A stretch of DNA of 64,000 nucleotides from Peptostreptococcaceae bacterium (lineage in GTDB: Bacteria > Bacillota > Clostridia > Peptostreptococcales > Peptostreptococcaceae). Positions 53,463 through 62,039 of the stretch are shown here, piece after piece. The position numbers and the translations under genes are program-made. A model generated the notes under the pieces. That model was not told the DNA's origin and ran no database searches. It saw nothing but the letters and a program-made list of their open reading frames with translations. Position 1 is the first letter of the stretch, and the number at the start of each line of letters is the position of its first letter. Where the stretch lies: assembly GCA_902363255.1 (NCBI GenBank), contig CABIZO010000002.1, positions 372,001 to 436,000 of the forward strand, given 5' to 3'.

Positions 53463-53504
53463 AAATGAACCTATGGCTAGTTAGCGATAGGTTCACTTTT
53501 TGGA
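53463..53504 (-). terminator. Terminator of the small leftward gene
   Basis: Reading leftward, GTGAACCTATCGCTA pairs with TAGCCATAGGTTCAT over most positions, followed by TTTTT. Confidence 0.8.
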
Positions 53505-53515
53505 GAACTTCATAA

Positions 53516-53704
53516 TTAATAATTTTTAAAAGTAGTAGTATCTAAATTAGTGTATATAAGTCCACTACTCACTCCAAAGAAATTAAGGCTAGATTCTGCA
53601 TAAGAAGCATCTTCACCTAAATTTAAATCTGTACAAGAGTAAGCTATTTCTTCGTATCCTTTTTCAGTTAAAGCTATATTATTATAATTTGAATTATTAT
53701 TCAT
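53516..53704 (-). CDS. Small 62-residue protein, unknown function
   Basis: This short frame starts at ATG 53704, behind AAGGTGGGTG, and has a terminator just after its stop. The product is rich in Asn, Ser and Tyr (MNNNSNYNNIALTEKG...), with one Cys and no membrane segment. The middle (YEEIAYSCTDLNLGEDASY) has no family I recognise. The good ribosome site and terminator support a real gene. It could be a small spore or peptide-type product, but this is not shown. Confidence 0.65.
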   Translation of the reverse strand: MNNNSNYNNIALTEKGYEEIAYSCTDLNLGEDASYAESSLNFFGVSSGLIYTNLDTTTFKNY

Positions 53705-54010
53705 AAATAACACCCACCTTTTTATTTGTTTTATTTTTATAATATATATTGTACGAGGTGGACAAGTCTATGTCAATTAAAAATTAGAAAATTCTGAAAA
53801 TTTTTAATATTTAAAAAAGTATCTTGGATACATTATAAAAAATTAAGTTTAAAATAGTAAAAATAAAGAAATGCTTACTTTATAAAAGGATATATTATAA
53901 AAATCAGTTTTACTCATGAAAAATAGCTATTATTTATATTTTAAGGAATAGTATTACTAAAAAACCTCAAAACTCATAAACAATTAATTATGAGTTTTGA
54001 GGTTTATAAA
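53705..54010. other. AT-rich gap with terminator of the double-cubane operon
   Basis: These ~300 bp hold a strong leftward terminator at 53958-54006. ACCTCAAAACTCATAA pairs with its perfect complement across an 8-base loop, with a T-run on the left after inversion. The rest is AT-rich with no recognised feature. Confidence 0.8.
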
Positions 54011-54763
54011 TTATTTTTTAGCTAGTAAAGCAGCGCCTAAGGCACCTGCATATCTACCTTCATCAGTGCAGTTTACTTTTAATCTAAGTTTATTTGATAA
54101 AATAGAGGCAAAGTATTCGCTATGGCTAAGACCCCCAGTTAAAATTATTTTATCTGATAAGTTTTTCTTTTGACAAAGAGAAGAGACTTTACTAGCAACA
54201 GAGTCTACTATACCACAGGCGATATCTTCTCTTTTTATGCCTTTACCCATTAATGAAATAATTTCACTTTCAGCAAATACAGTACAAAGAGAGCTAATGG
54301 AGACAGGGTTTCCAAGTTTGGCTATGGAAAATAGTTCATTTATTGTTATTCCAAGTCTATTAGACATTATTTCTAGGAATTTTCCTGTTCCAGCAGAACA
54401 CTTATCATTCATAATAAAGTCAGTTACAATATTATTTTCGATTTTTATAACCTTAGTATCCTGACCACCAATATCTATTATGGTACAATTCTCTCCAGCT
54501 AAATAAGCTCCACCTATACCATGGCAAGTAATCTCAGTAATAATTTTATCTGCAAAGTCAACAGCTACACGACCATATCCTGTAGCAATGATTTTGCTAT
54601 CATCACTATTAACATCTATATCCATAGATTGTAATTTTTCTTTAATTAAGCTGGCAGTTTCTTTGCTACTCCAACCAGTTGGAAGAACAAATTTAATCTC
54701 TTTATTACCAAGTACTACAACTTTGGAAGCAGTTGATCCAATATCTATTCCTATATAGTTCAT
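54011..54763 (-). CDS. ATP-dependent activator of the double-cubane reductase (HgdC/BadF family)
   Basis: This 250-residue ASKHA ATPase has IDIGSTASKVV, IDIGGQDTK, CSAGTGKFLE (Cys122) and CTVFAESE (Cys160). Cys122 and Cys160 should hold one [4Fe-4S] cluster between two subunits. It uses ATP to inject an electron into its partner, the double-cubane protein two genes upstream. The start is ATG 54763 behind GAAGGA, not the upstream ATG. It is the last gene of the operon, 11 bp after the DUF3343 gene. It is also the activator type used by 2-hydroxyacyl-CoA dehydratases. Confidence 0.88.
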   Translation of the reverse strand: MNYIGIDIGSTASKVVVLGNKEIKFVLPTGWSSKETASLIKEKLQSMDIDVNSDDSKIIATGYGRVAVDFADKIITEITCHGIGGAYLAGENCTIIDIGGQDTKVIKIENNIVTDFIMNDKCSAGTGKFLEIMSNRLGITINELFSIAKLGNPVSISSLCTVFAESEIISLMGKGIKREDIACGIVDSVASKVSSLCQKKNLSDKIILTGGLSHSEYFASILSNKLRLKVNCTDEGRYAGALGAALLAKK

Positions 54764-54774
54764 TTTTATTCCTT

Positions 54775-55035
54775 CTAACAATATTTATCTCTTTTTGGGT
54801 TAATATTAGTTTTAACCTCTGTGATTTTTAAGATCTCTAAAGATTCTTCTTCAATGCATTTTTTTATTTTATTAATATCTTCTTTATTAATTAAAAGAGA
54901 TATGCCACAACATTTGCTAGCAACTCGTGGAGTAGGAACAATAGTTGATTTTATATTTCTTTTTTTTAAAGAGTTATAAAGTCTCATACCATTGTCGTGA
55001 TTATTAAAAAGTACATAATATAGAACTTTTTCCAT
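54775..55035 (-). CDS. DUF3343 protein (putative Se/S carrier-like)
   Basis: This 86-residue protein has PTPRVASKCCGISLL with the Cys pair typical of DUF3343, a family annotated as putative Se/S carrier-like. The C-terminus ends in a Cys. It sits between the double-cubane protein (1 bp away) and its activator. A sulfur-transfer or cluster-assembly role fits the cysteine-desulfurase-like gene in the same operon. The role is inferred from gene order. Confidence 0.82.
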   Translation of the reverse strand: MEKVLYYVLFNNHDNGMRLYNSLKKRNIKSTIVPTPRVASKCCGISLLINKEDINKIKKCIEEESLEILKITEVKTNINPKRDKYC

Positions 55036-55036
55036 T

Positions 55037-56311
55037 TTACATACCTAACATTTCTATAAATGCACCGATTCTTGTACGAAGTTGTTCAGCATCGCTATCA
55101 GTATAATCAGTTTCTATGCCAAGCACTGGTATACCGGCATCTTTAAGAGCTCTTTCAACTGTAAATCCTTCCACATCATAAAGAGAACAGAATTTAAGGT
55201 TTATATCTATTATACCGTCAACTTTATATTCTTTAGCCAAACATATAATATCATCAATTCTTCCGTGGTTTGGAGTAAAGCAAGCACAGTTTATGCCCAT
55301 ATACCTTTCGCTAAGAGCTTCTATTTGACCTTCTAAAGTAGTTTGACTCTCATCTACTAAATTCTCGAAGTAACGAGTTCCAGTACACATTTCTTCGCAA
55401 ACCACAGCAGCACCACTTGTTTCAACTATATTATGTATTTTCCAGTTTGGTATAGCAAGAGGAGTACCAGTTAACATTATTCTCTTAGTACCTGCGGGAA
55501 CAACACTTATATTGTTTTTTATTCTTTCTTCTAACTCATCACATAATTTACTTGTCATTTGTGTGAAACGAGCAGGATCATCGTAAAATGCAATTTGAGA
55601 TATTATTAAAGCATCTCTACCACTTATAGGTAAGCATTCATTTTTTCTACATTCATATAAACGAGCTAATGCACGTCTTTTGTCATTTATTAATTTTATA
55701 GCAGCTGATAATTTATCAGCAGTAACTTTATTTTCTGTAAACTTTTCGACGACATCTTTAAATTCAGTAATCTCTTCAGCCCATGCTTTAATATCTTTTC
55801 TACGCTTCATTTGAGGTAAGTCCATTATATGCATTGGGACATCTTCCCCTAGGATTTCCCAAGCTTTTTTCTTACCGTCACAAGTTGTTTCGCCTACATA
55901 CATATCTGCTATTCTAAAGAATGGACATGTTTTATCAAGTCTTGCTCCTACAGAAGCTTTTATTAATGGACATGTGCTAGTAGGCAAAACCTTTTCTCCC
56001 TCTGGAACCCAAAATTGTGAACCACCACATAAACCAGTAGCTATTGCATCAGCAGCAAATACAATTTCATCTGGAACATAAACGCAAAATGTACCAAATA
56101 CTTTCCCGCCATTTTCTTGATGTTTTATTAATTCGGCTGGTCTAACACCATGTATTTCAGCAACTACAAAATTATAATAATCCATTGCTTCAGGTCTGTT
56201 TTTTTGACTTAAAAATACATCTTCAAAAGCTTGAGGAAGTACCTCACATAATTGGTCATGTGTTTCTAAATCCATACCTAAATTTCCCCACATTTTGCGA
56301 TAATCAGCCAT
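55037..56311 (-). CDS. Double-cubane-cluster anaerobic reductase (2-hydroxyacyl-CoA dehydratase superfamily)
   Basis: This 424-residue HgdB/FldB-superfamily protein occurs as a single subunit. Cys76, 95, 114, 129 and 144 in the first half, and Cys305, 309, 342, 344, 357 and 375 in the second half, are candidate ligands. The known homologue, the double-cubane protein of Carboxydothermus, holds an [Fe8S9] cluster and reduces small molecules with its own activator. The single gene paired with an HgdC-like ATPase and the absence of a second dehydratase subunit favour this over a true 2-hydroxyacyl-CoA dehydratase. The physiological substrate is unknown. Confidence 0.85.
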   Translation of the reverse strand: MADYRKMWGNLGMDLETHDQLCEVLPQAFEDVFLSQKNRPEAMDYYNFVVAEIHGVRPAELIKHQENGGKVFGTFCVYVPDEIVFAADAIATGLCGGSQFWVPEGEKVLPTSTCPLIKASVGARLDKTCPFFRIADMYVGETTCDGKKKAWEILGEDVPMHIMDLPQMKRRKDIKAWAEEITEFKDVVEKFTENKVTADKLSAAIKLINDKRRALARLYECRKNECLPISGRDALIISQIAFYDDPARFTQMTSKLCDELEERIKNNISVVPAGTKRIMLTGTPLAIPNWKIHNIVETSGAAVVCEEMCTGTRYFENLVDESQTTLEGQIEALSERYMGINCACFTPNHGRIDDIICLAKEYKVDGIIDINLKFCSLYDVEGFTVERALKDAGIPVLGIETDYTDSDAEQLRTRIGAFIEMLGM

Positions 56312-56427
56312 AAAAAATCCCCCTTAATATGTATTTAATATTTAACATCTAAAGCCTAACATAGCAAAAAATCAAAGTCAATTTATATATAAAAATACAA
56401 TGAATAGGTCCAGGATATAGATATAAT

Positions 56428-57582
56428 CTATATCCTATCAATTATATCTTTTATGGCATTAATGCAAATATCAATCTCTTCTTTAGTATTAAAATGACTG
56501 AATGTAAAGCGAACTGTGCCATGAGGAAATGTACCTAAAGTTTTATGAGATCGAGGAGAACAGTGAAGACCTACACGAGTCATAATACTATACTCACTAT
56601 CTAGTAAAAAAGCAACAGTAGCATTATCTATATTTTCAAAGTCTAGAGAAATTACAGAAGAACGATTATTGATATCTTCTTTTCCTATGATTTTAATTTG
56701 AGGAAGCTTTTTTATATTTTCTAAAAAATACTTTGTTAATTCTAGTTTTTTCTCAAATATATTTTGGATACCCTCACTTAATATATAGTTTAGGCTATGG
56801 TGAAGACCTACAATACCTGGTAAGTTCATAGTTCCGCTTTCGAAACGATCAGGTAAAAAAATTGGTAGAGATTCTGAGTCTGATAAACTACCAGTACCAC
56901 CGGATACTAAGGGTTCTATTTGTAAAGCTAAATTATCAGAAATGATAAAACCACCGATTCCTTGAGGTCCTAAAAGTCCTTTATGTCCAGTGAAAGCTAA
57001 AAAATCTATATTAGACTTTTGCATATCAATTGGTATCATTCCAGCACTTTGAGCAGTATCAACTACGAAATATAGATTATATTCTTTACAAATCTCTCCA
57101 ATTTTTTCTATTGGGATTATTGTTCCGCAAACATTGGAACAATGAGTAGTAATAATAGCTTTTGTCTTCTTTTTTATAAACTTACAAAAGTCCATTGGAT
57201 TGACTTCACCATATCTATTGGCTTGAACAATATCGAAAGTTATTCCTAATTTATTTATTTGAGTTAAAGGTCTCATAACAGCATTATGTTCCATACTGGA
57301 AATAATCACATGATCGCCTTCTTTTAAAAATCCTTTAATAAAGTAATTTAAAGAATAAGTAACACTTGGGGTAAAGATTACATTTTTTGAATTAGAAAAA
57401 TTAAATAGTTTACATAAAAGATTACGCGTATCTAATACTATAGATTGTAGATTATAAGCCCCCTCATAATTACCACGATTTATATTAAAGGCACCTTTTT
57501 CTATGAAATTACTAATAACTTCGCCAAGTCCTGGAGCTTTAGGAAAAGATGTACTACCATTATCAAAATATATAGAATTCAT
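56428..57582 (-). CDS. Cysteine-desulfurase-like PLP enzyme (aminotransferase class V)
   Basis: This 384-residue PLP enzyme is related to SufS/CsdB. The Schiff-base Lys is Lys201 (FTGHKGLLGPQG), with Asp175 (VVDTAQS) and His200 nearby. Cys341 (GLHCSPRSHKTLGT) is the candidate persulfide carrier. It would release sulfur from cysteine, perhaps for the double-cubane cluster encoded by the next gene, 116 bp away. It is the first gene of the operon. Start ATG has GGAGAAAA upstream. A selenocysteine lyase activity cannot be excluded. Confidence 0.85.
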   Translation of the reverse strand: MNSIYFDNGSTSFPKAPGLGEVISNFIEKGAFNINRGNYEGAYNLQSIVLDTRNLLCKLFNFSNSKNVIFTPSVTYSLNYFIKGFLKEGDHVIISSMEHNAVMRPLTQINKLGITFDIVQANRYGEVNPMDFCKFIKKKTKAIITTHCSNVCGTIIPIEKIGEICKEYNLYFVVDTAQSAGMIPIDMQKSNIDFLAFTGHKGLLGPQGIGGFIISDNLALQIEPLVSGGTGSLSDSESLPIFLPDRFESGTMNLPGIVGLHHSLNYILSEGIQNIFEKKLELTKYFLENIKKLPQIKIIGKEDINNRSSVISLDFENIDNATVAFLLDSEYSIMTRVGLHCSPRSHKTLGTFPHGTVRFTFSHFNTKEEIDICINAIKDIIDRI

Positions 57583-57731
57583 AACTTTTCTCCTTAAACT
57601 TAAAATATTCTTATATTGCTTTTATTTAACAACGTTAGCACTTGTAAGTATTTAAATCAACATAATTAATAATGTATATAAAAATATTATTATTAAAAAC
57701 TAATAATAGATTTTATTTATAGGAGGAAAAA

Positions 57732-58787
57732 ATGAATTGTAAATGGGTTTCCAATGAAGATAGAAATTTAAAATGTACTAGACAGGCTGATTCATCCGGT
57801 TATTGTATTTTTCATAAAGAAAATAAAAGTAAAAGGGAAATAGCATTATTTGAAGCATATATAAAAAAAGGTAAAATAAGTAACTTTACAGGATTTTGTT
57901 TTGAAGATAAATTTGATATAGATAAAGTAATTAATTTTGATTATGAAAAATTGAAATTTTGCGAAGCAAAATTTAAGGATGAAGTAGATTTTAGTAATTT
58001 TATATTTAAAAATTCTATAGATTTTACAAATACACAATTTGAATCATATGTAAATTTTAAGGAATCAACTTTTTTAGGTAATTGTATATTTAATAAAACT
58101 ATTTTTAATTCAAAATATATTAATGAACAAATATTTCAAAAATCAGATTTTAATGGACAAAAACTTATAGTAGAGAAATGTGTGAACTTTCCACGTCTAG
58201 ATGGAATAGTTTTTTCACCATATACAAAATTTATTTTGAAAGATACATATTATAATGAAGATAATTCCATCTGTGGAAGAAATAATTATAAAATAGCAAG
58301 AATACAGGCTAAAATAACTGAAGATAATGATAATATTGGATATTACTATTATAATGAAAGAAATTATGCGAGTTATTTCTTGAAAAGTGAAAAATACAAT
58401 GGATTTAAGGATTATTTAGTTAATGATTTTTTTGACTTTTTATCAAAGCATTTTATAGGATATGGACAAAAAGCTACAAAACTACTGTTAACAAGTTTTT
58501 TCATAATAAGTTTATTTGCTTTTATATATTTGTTTACAGGAATAAAAACTCTTGATTATGGACTAATAAAGTTAAATTTGTTAAATAATACAAATTCACT
58601 TAATGAATTGGTAATTTTTTATATGGAAGCATGGTATTTTTCCATGATAACATTTAGTACTGTTGGTTATGGAGATATTATTGTTTTTGGAATTTTAGGA
58701 AAAATATTAGTTTGTATAGAAGTATTTTTAGGAATAACCATTCATGCAACATGGACATCGATACTATTTTCTAGAATGATAAAATAA
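57732..58787 (+). CDS. Pentapeptide-repeat two-helix potassium channel
   Basis: This 351-residue protein has a Cys/His N-terminus (Cys3, Cys15, Cys25, His28: a possible zinc knuckle). Pentapeptide-like repeats follow (~52-160; e.g. FKDEVDFSNFIFKNSIDFTN). The C-terminal two-helix channel has helix 1 at ~250-270, a pore loop with the K+ filter TVGYGD at 310-315, and helix 2 at ~320-345. The channel would pass K+ as a tetramer, with the repeat rod in the cytoplasm as gate or sensor. The repeats are degenerate. Ribosome site AGGAGG. The ligand is unknown. Confidence 0.85.
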   Translation: MNCKWVSNEDRNLKCTRQADSSGYCIFHKENKSKREIALFEAYIKKGKISNFTGFCFEDKFDIDKVINFDYEKLKFCEAKFKDEVDFSNFIFKNSIDFTNTQFESYVNFKESTFLGNCIFNKTIFNSKYINEQIFQKSDFNGQKLIVEKCVNFPRLDGIVFSPYTKFILKDTYYNEDNSICGRNNYKIARIQAKITEDNDNIGYYYYNERNYASYFLKSEKYNGFKDYLVNDFFDFLSKHFIGYGQKATKLLLTSFFIISLFAFIYLFTGIKTLDYGLIKLNLLNNTNSLNELVIFYMEAWYFSMITFSTVGYGDIIVFGILGKILVCIEVFLGITIHATWTSILFSRMIK

Positions 58788-58867
58788 TCCTAGAAAATAA
58801 TTCAAGATTATTACTCACTTAAAGGGGAAAAATAATTTAGACTAAAGTTACCAAGAAGGTGAGAATT

Positions 58868-60049
58868 TTGAAAAAAGGAGCACAAGTTTTACTAATTTTT
58901 TTAATCATTATAAGTATTGTTACTCCTAGTATTTCTTATGGTGAAAATACAAATATAGATAAGTTTTCTAAATCATCTATATTAATTGACCAAGAGACAG
59001 GTAGAGTTTTATATGCCAAAAATCCTGATGAAAAGAGGCCATTAGCTAGTCTAAGTAAAATGATGACATTTTTAATTGCTATTGAAGCTATCAATAATAA
59101 AGAGGTAAGCCCACAAGACATAATTATTGTAGACAAAGATATAGCAAAAGTAAGAGGATCTTCTTATAAATTAAAAGAAGGAGAAGAAGTACCATTAATA
59201 GAGCTTATGAAAGGGCTAATGATAGTCTCAGGAAATGATGCAGCAGTAGCAATATCAAAACATATTGGAAAGAGTGAAGAAAAATTTGTAGAAAGAATGA
59301 ATAAAAAAGCAAAAGAAATAGGAATGACAAGCACATCATTTGTAAATTGTAATGGTCTTCCTATATATAGTTTAGCTGATCCTAAAAAGCCACCAAAAGA
59401 AAACATCTCTACAGCTAGAGATATAGCTAAGTTAGGAAAGTTCATGATGGACAATTACGAAAAAGAAGTAACAGCAATAACAGATATGCAAACTTATACT
59501 TATTCAAAAAGAGGTTTTTGTAAAAATAATACAAATGGACTTCTTTCCATAATACCAGAAGTAGATGGAATTAAAACTGGATATACAGGTAATGCAGGAT
59601 ATTGCTTAGCTTTTTCTATGAAAATCAATGAAGATACTAAAAATATAGAAAATAGGCTAATAGGGGTATCTCTTGGTGCAAATCATAAAAATAAAAGGAT
59701 ACAAGCTTGCCTTGCCATGCTTAAGTATGGTAAGGAAAATTTTACAACTCAAAAAGTTATGAGTAAAGAAGACTTAATTGGTAAAAAATATTTGAAGGGA
59801 TTGAATGAGTTAGAAATCACCTTAGAAAGTGAAGATGATTTAATCATAGTGAAAAAAAATGATGAAAATATAAATACACAACTTACTTTTAAGGAAATAG
59901 AATTGCCTATCAAAAAGGGTGATGTATTAGGTGTAATAAAATATTATAATGATGATGGAGAAATTTTAGGAAGTAACAAAATAATAAGTAGAGAAGATTT
60001 AAATAATATTTCATTAAAAACAAGAATAAAAATATTATTTGCCGATTAA
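58868..60049 (+). CDS. D-alanyl-D-alanine carboxypeptidase (PBP5/DacA family)
   Basis: This 393-residue exported serine peptidase trims peptidoglycan pentapeptides. It has a signal peptide (~1-25), the SxxK motif (Ser61, Lys64 in ASLSKMM), SGN (121-123) and KTG (236-238 in DGIKTGYTG). A C-terminal PBP5-C beta domain (~290-385) follows. I place the start at TTG 58868, just after AAGGTGAG; a GTG at 58859 overlaps this site. It could be the sporulation-type DacF/DacB or the vegetative DacA; the sequence does not decide. No C-terminal amphipathic anchor is obvious. Confidence 0.92.
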   Translation: MKKGAQVLLIFLIIISIVTPSISYGENTNIDKFSKSSILIDQETGRVLYAKNPDEKRPLASLSKMMTFLIAIEAINNKEVSPQDIIIVDKDIAKVRGSSYKLKEGEEVPLIELMKGLMIVSGNDAAVAISKHIGKSEEKFVERMNKKAKEIGMTSTSFVNCNGLPIYSLADPKKPPKENISTARDIAKLGKFMMDNYEKEVTAITDMQTYTYSKRGFCKNNTNGLLSIIPEVDGIKTGYTGNAGYCLAFSMKINEDTKNIENRLIGVSLGANHKNKRIQACLAMLKYGKENFTTQKVMSKEDLIGKKYLKGLNELEITLESEDDLIIVKKNDENINTQLTFKEIELPIKKGDVLGVIKYYNDDGEILGSNKIISREDLNNISLKTRIKILFAD

Positions 60050-60098
60050 TATCCAAAAACTAGTTAATAATTAAAATGTAAGGTTCTATTAAATTATA

Positions 60099-60127
60099 TT
60101 GAAATTTATTTTTTCCTATGTTATACT
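60099..60127 (+). promoter_or_regulatory. Promoter of the rpsB cluster
   Basis: -35 TTGAAA (60099-60104), a 17-bp spacer and -10 TATACT (60122-60127) place transcription start near 60134, just before the structured leader. Confidence 0.85.
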
Positions 60128-60133
60128 ATCAGA

Positions 60134-60248
60134 GGTGAAAAAATAAAATATAAATATCACACACGGCCATGGGATCCTTAAAAGGTGCCAGATGATGGTT
60201 TTTTAGGGAGTTGATCATGCCGGAGGTACAAAACCAAGGAGGTACGAA
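60134..60248 (+). ncRNA. Structured rpsB leader (probable S2 autoregulatory element)
   Basis: The 115-base leader folds into a long irregular hairpin. The outer arms CGGCCATGGGATC and GATCATGCCG pair over ten positions with two bulges. The inner arms CCTTAAAA and TTTTAGGG pair over eight positions. The top is CCA-GATGA-TGG. The structure ends just before the AAGGAGG ribosome site. Ribosomal protein S2 often controls its own operon through the leader, so this is probably an r-protein leader. The fold was drawn by hand. Confidence 0.75.
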
Positions 60249-60971
60249 ATGTCAGTAATATCAATGAAACAATTATTAGAAGCTGGTGTTCACTTTGGAC
60301 ATCAAACAAGAAGATGGAATCCTAAAATGTCAAGATTCATCTTCACAGAAAGAAACGGAATCTATATAATAGATTTACAAAAAACAGTTAAAAAAGTTGA
60401 AGAAGCTTACAAATTCGTTAAAGAAGTAGCTGAAACTGGAAAACCAATCTTATTCGTAGGAACTAAAAAACAAGCTCAAGAAGCTATAAAAGAAGAAGCT
60501 GAAAGATGTGGAATGTTCTTCGTAAACGAAAGATGGTTAGGTGGAATGTTAACTAACCACCAAACAATTCAAACAAGAATTAAAAAATTAAGAGAATTAG
60601 AAAAAATGGAAGCTGAAGGTGTATTCAACGTTCTTCCTAAAAAAGAAGTTATAAAATTAAACGCTGAAAAAGAAAAACTTGAAAAATACTTAGGCGGAAT
60701 AAAAGACATGCCTGAACTACCAGGAGCTATATTCGTAGTTGACCCAAGAAAAGAAAATATAGCTATACAAGAAGCTCATAGATTAGGTATACCAGTAGTT
60801 GGTATAGTTGATACAAACTGTGATCCAGATGAATTAGATTTCCCAATACCAGGAAATGATGATGCTATAAGAGCTGTTAAATTAATAACTGGTGCTATGG
60901 CTACTGCTATAATAGAAGGTAGACAAGGTGCTGAAGAAGAAGTTGTTGAGGAAGAAGCTCAAGAACAATAA
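60249..60971 (+). CDS. rpsB: 30S ribosomal protein S2
   Basis: This 240-residue S2 binds the small subunit near the head. It has the family starts ISMKQLLEAGVHFGHQTRRWNPKM and GTKKQAQEAIKEEAERCGM, and a C-terminal acidic tail. Codon use is biased, as in highly expressed genes. It is the first gene of the conserved rpsB-tsf-pyrH-frr-uppS cluster. A hairpin (AATGGTAAGGG ... CCCTTACCATT, 60981-61008) lies between it and tsf without a U-run, so it probably tunes message stability. Confidence 0.97.
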   Translation: MSVISMKQLLEAGVHFGHQTRRWNPKMSRFIFTERNGIYIIDLQKTVKKVEEAYKFVKEVAETGKPILFVGTKKQAQEAIKEEAERCGMFFVNERWLGGMLTNHQTIQTRIKKLRELEKMEAEGVFNVLPKKEVIKLNAEKEKLEKYLGGIKDMPELPGAIFVVDPRKENIAIQEAHRLGIPVVGIVDTNCDPDELDFPIPGNDDAIRAVKLITGAMATAIIEGRQGAEEEVVEEEAQEQ

Positions 60972-60980
60972 AAAAAAATA

Positions 60981-61008
60981 AATGGTAAGGGGGGTTCCCT
61001 TACCATTT
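60981..61008 (+). other. Hairpin between rpsB and tsf
   Basis: AATGGTAAGGG and CCCTTACCATT form an 11-bp stem around GGGTT. No U-run follows. It may attenuate or protect the transcript. Confidence 0.6.
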
Positions 61009-61032
61009 AAAATATATAGGAGGAATAGTAAA

Positions 61033-61944
61033 ATGGCTAACATAACTGCACAAATGGTTAAAGAATTAAGAGAAACTACTGGAGCTGGAATGCTTGATTG
61101 TAAAAAAGCTTTACAAGAAGCTGAAGGTAACATGGAAAAAGCGATAGACTTATTAAGAGAAAAAGGATTATCTAAAGCAGCTAAAAAAGCTGATAGAGTT
61201 GCTGCTGAAGGTTTAGTTACAATAGAAGTAAATGCTGATAACACTACTGCTGCAATAGTAGAAGTAAACTCAGAAACTGATTTCGTTGCTAAAAACGAAG
61301 ATTTCAAAGTATTCGTTAAGGATGCTGCTGAAATGGCTTTAGCTACAGAAGCTGCTACTATAGAAGCATTATTAGCTGAAAACCACAAAGAAGGTAAAGC
61401 GTTACAAGACGTATTAAATGATAGAATAGCTAAAATAGGTGAAAAATTAGACTTCAGAAGATTCGAAAAATTAACTACTGAAGGTCAAATAGCTGGATAC
61501 ATACACGGAGCTGGAAAAATAGGTGTTTTAGTTGAATTATTAACTGAATCAAGAGATGAAAGAGTATTAACAATGGGAAGAGATATAGCTATGCAAGTTG
61601 CTGCTATGAACCCAAAATACGTTTCAAGAGATGATGTTGATCAAACTTATATAGCTCATGAAACTGAAGTTTTAACTGCTCAAGCGTTAAACGAAGGAAA
61701 ACCTGCTAACATAGTTGAAAAAATGGTTAAAGGTAGATTAGAAAAAGAATTAAAAGAAGTTTGCTTATTAGAACAAACATTCGTAAAAGATTCTGATTTA
61801 ACTATAAAGAAATTAGTAGCAAACACTGCTAAAGAAGTTGGTTCAGACATACAAGTTGGTAGAGTTGTAAGATTCGAAGTTGGTGAAGGTATAGAAAAGA
61901 AAGAAGAAAACTTTGCTGAAGAAGTTGCTAAGCAACTTAAGTAA
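61033..61944 (+). CDS. tsf: Translation elongation factor Ts
   Basis: This 303-residue EF-Ts exchanges GDP for GTP on EF-Tu. The N-terminal UBA-like region has ITAQMVKELRETTGAGMLDCKKAL, and the core has NSETDFVAKNEDF and YIHGAGKIGVLVEL. The start is ATG 61033 with AGGAGG upstream; the longer frame begins inside the intergenic hairpin and is not real. Length is normal for the family. A terminator follows, which should partly separate the translation genes from pyrH. Confidence 0.97.
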   Translation: MANITAQMVKELRETTGAGMLDCKKALQEAEGNMEKAIDLLREKGLSKAAKKADRVAAEGLVTIEVNADNTTAAIVEVNSETDFVAKNEDFKVFVKDAAEMALATEAATIEALLAENHKEGKALQDVLNDRIAKIGEKLDFRRFEKLTTEGQIAGYIHGAGKIGVLVELLTESRDERVLTMGRDIAMQVAAMNPKYVSRDDVDQTYIAHETEVLTAQALNEGKPANIVEKMVKGRLEKELKEVCLLEQTFVKDSDLTIKKLVANTAKEVGSDIQVGRVVRFEVGEGIEKKEENFAEEVAKQLK

Positions 61945-61951
61945 TAGTTAA

Positions 61952-61985
61952 CCAAAAGAGAACACTTATGTGTTCTCTTTTTTAA
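61952..61985 (+). terminator. Terminator after tsf
   Basis: AAAAGAGAACAC and GTGTTCTCTTTT form a 12-bp stem with a 4-base loop, then TT. Confidence 0.88.
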
Positions 61986-62039
61986 AAAATAAATAAATAA
62001 TAAAATTGATGTATATGAAATGCAGACGGGAGGATTTCT

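Noticed and set aside
54011..56311. 2-hydroxyacyl-CoA dehydratase (fldBC/hgdAB) operon
   Set aside because: Only one dehydratase-type subunit and no CoA transferase gene are found; the double-cubane reductase assignment fits better.
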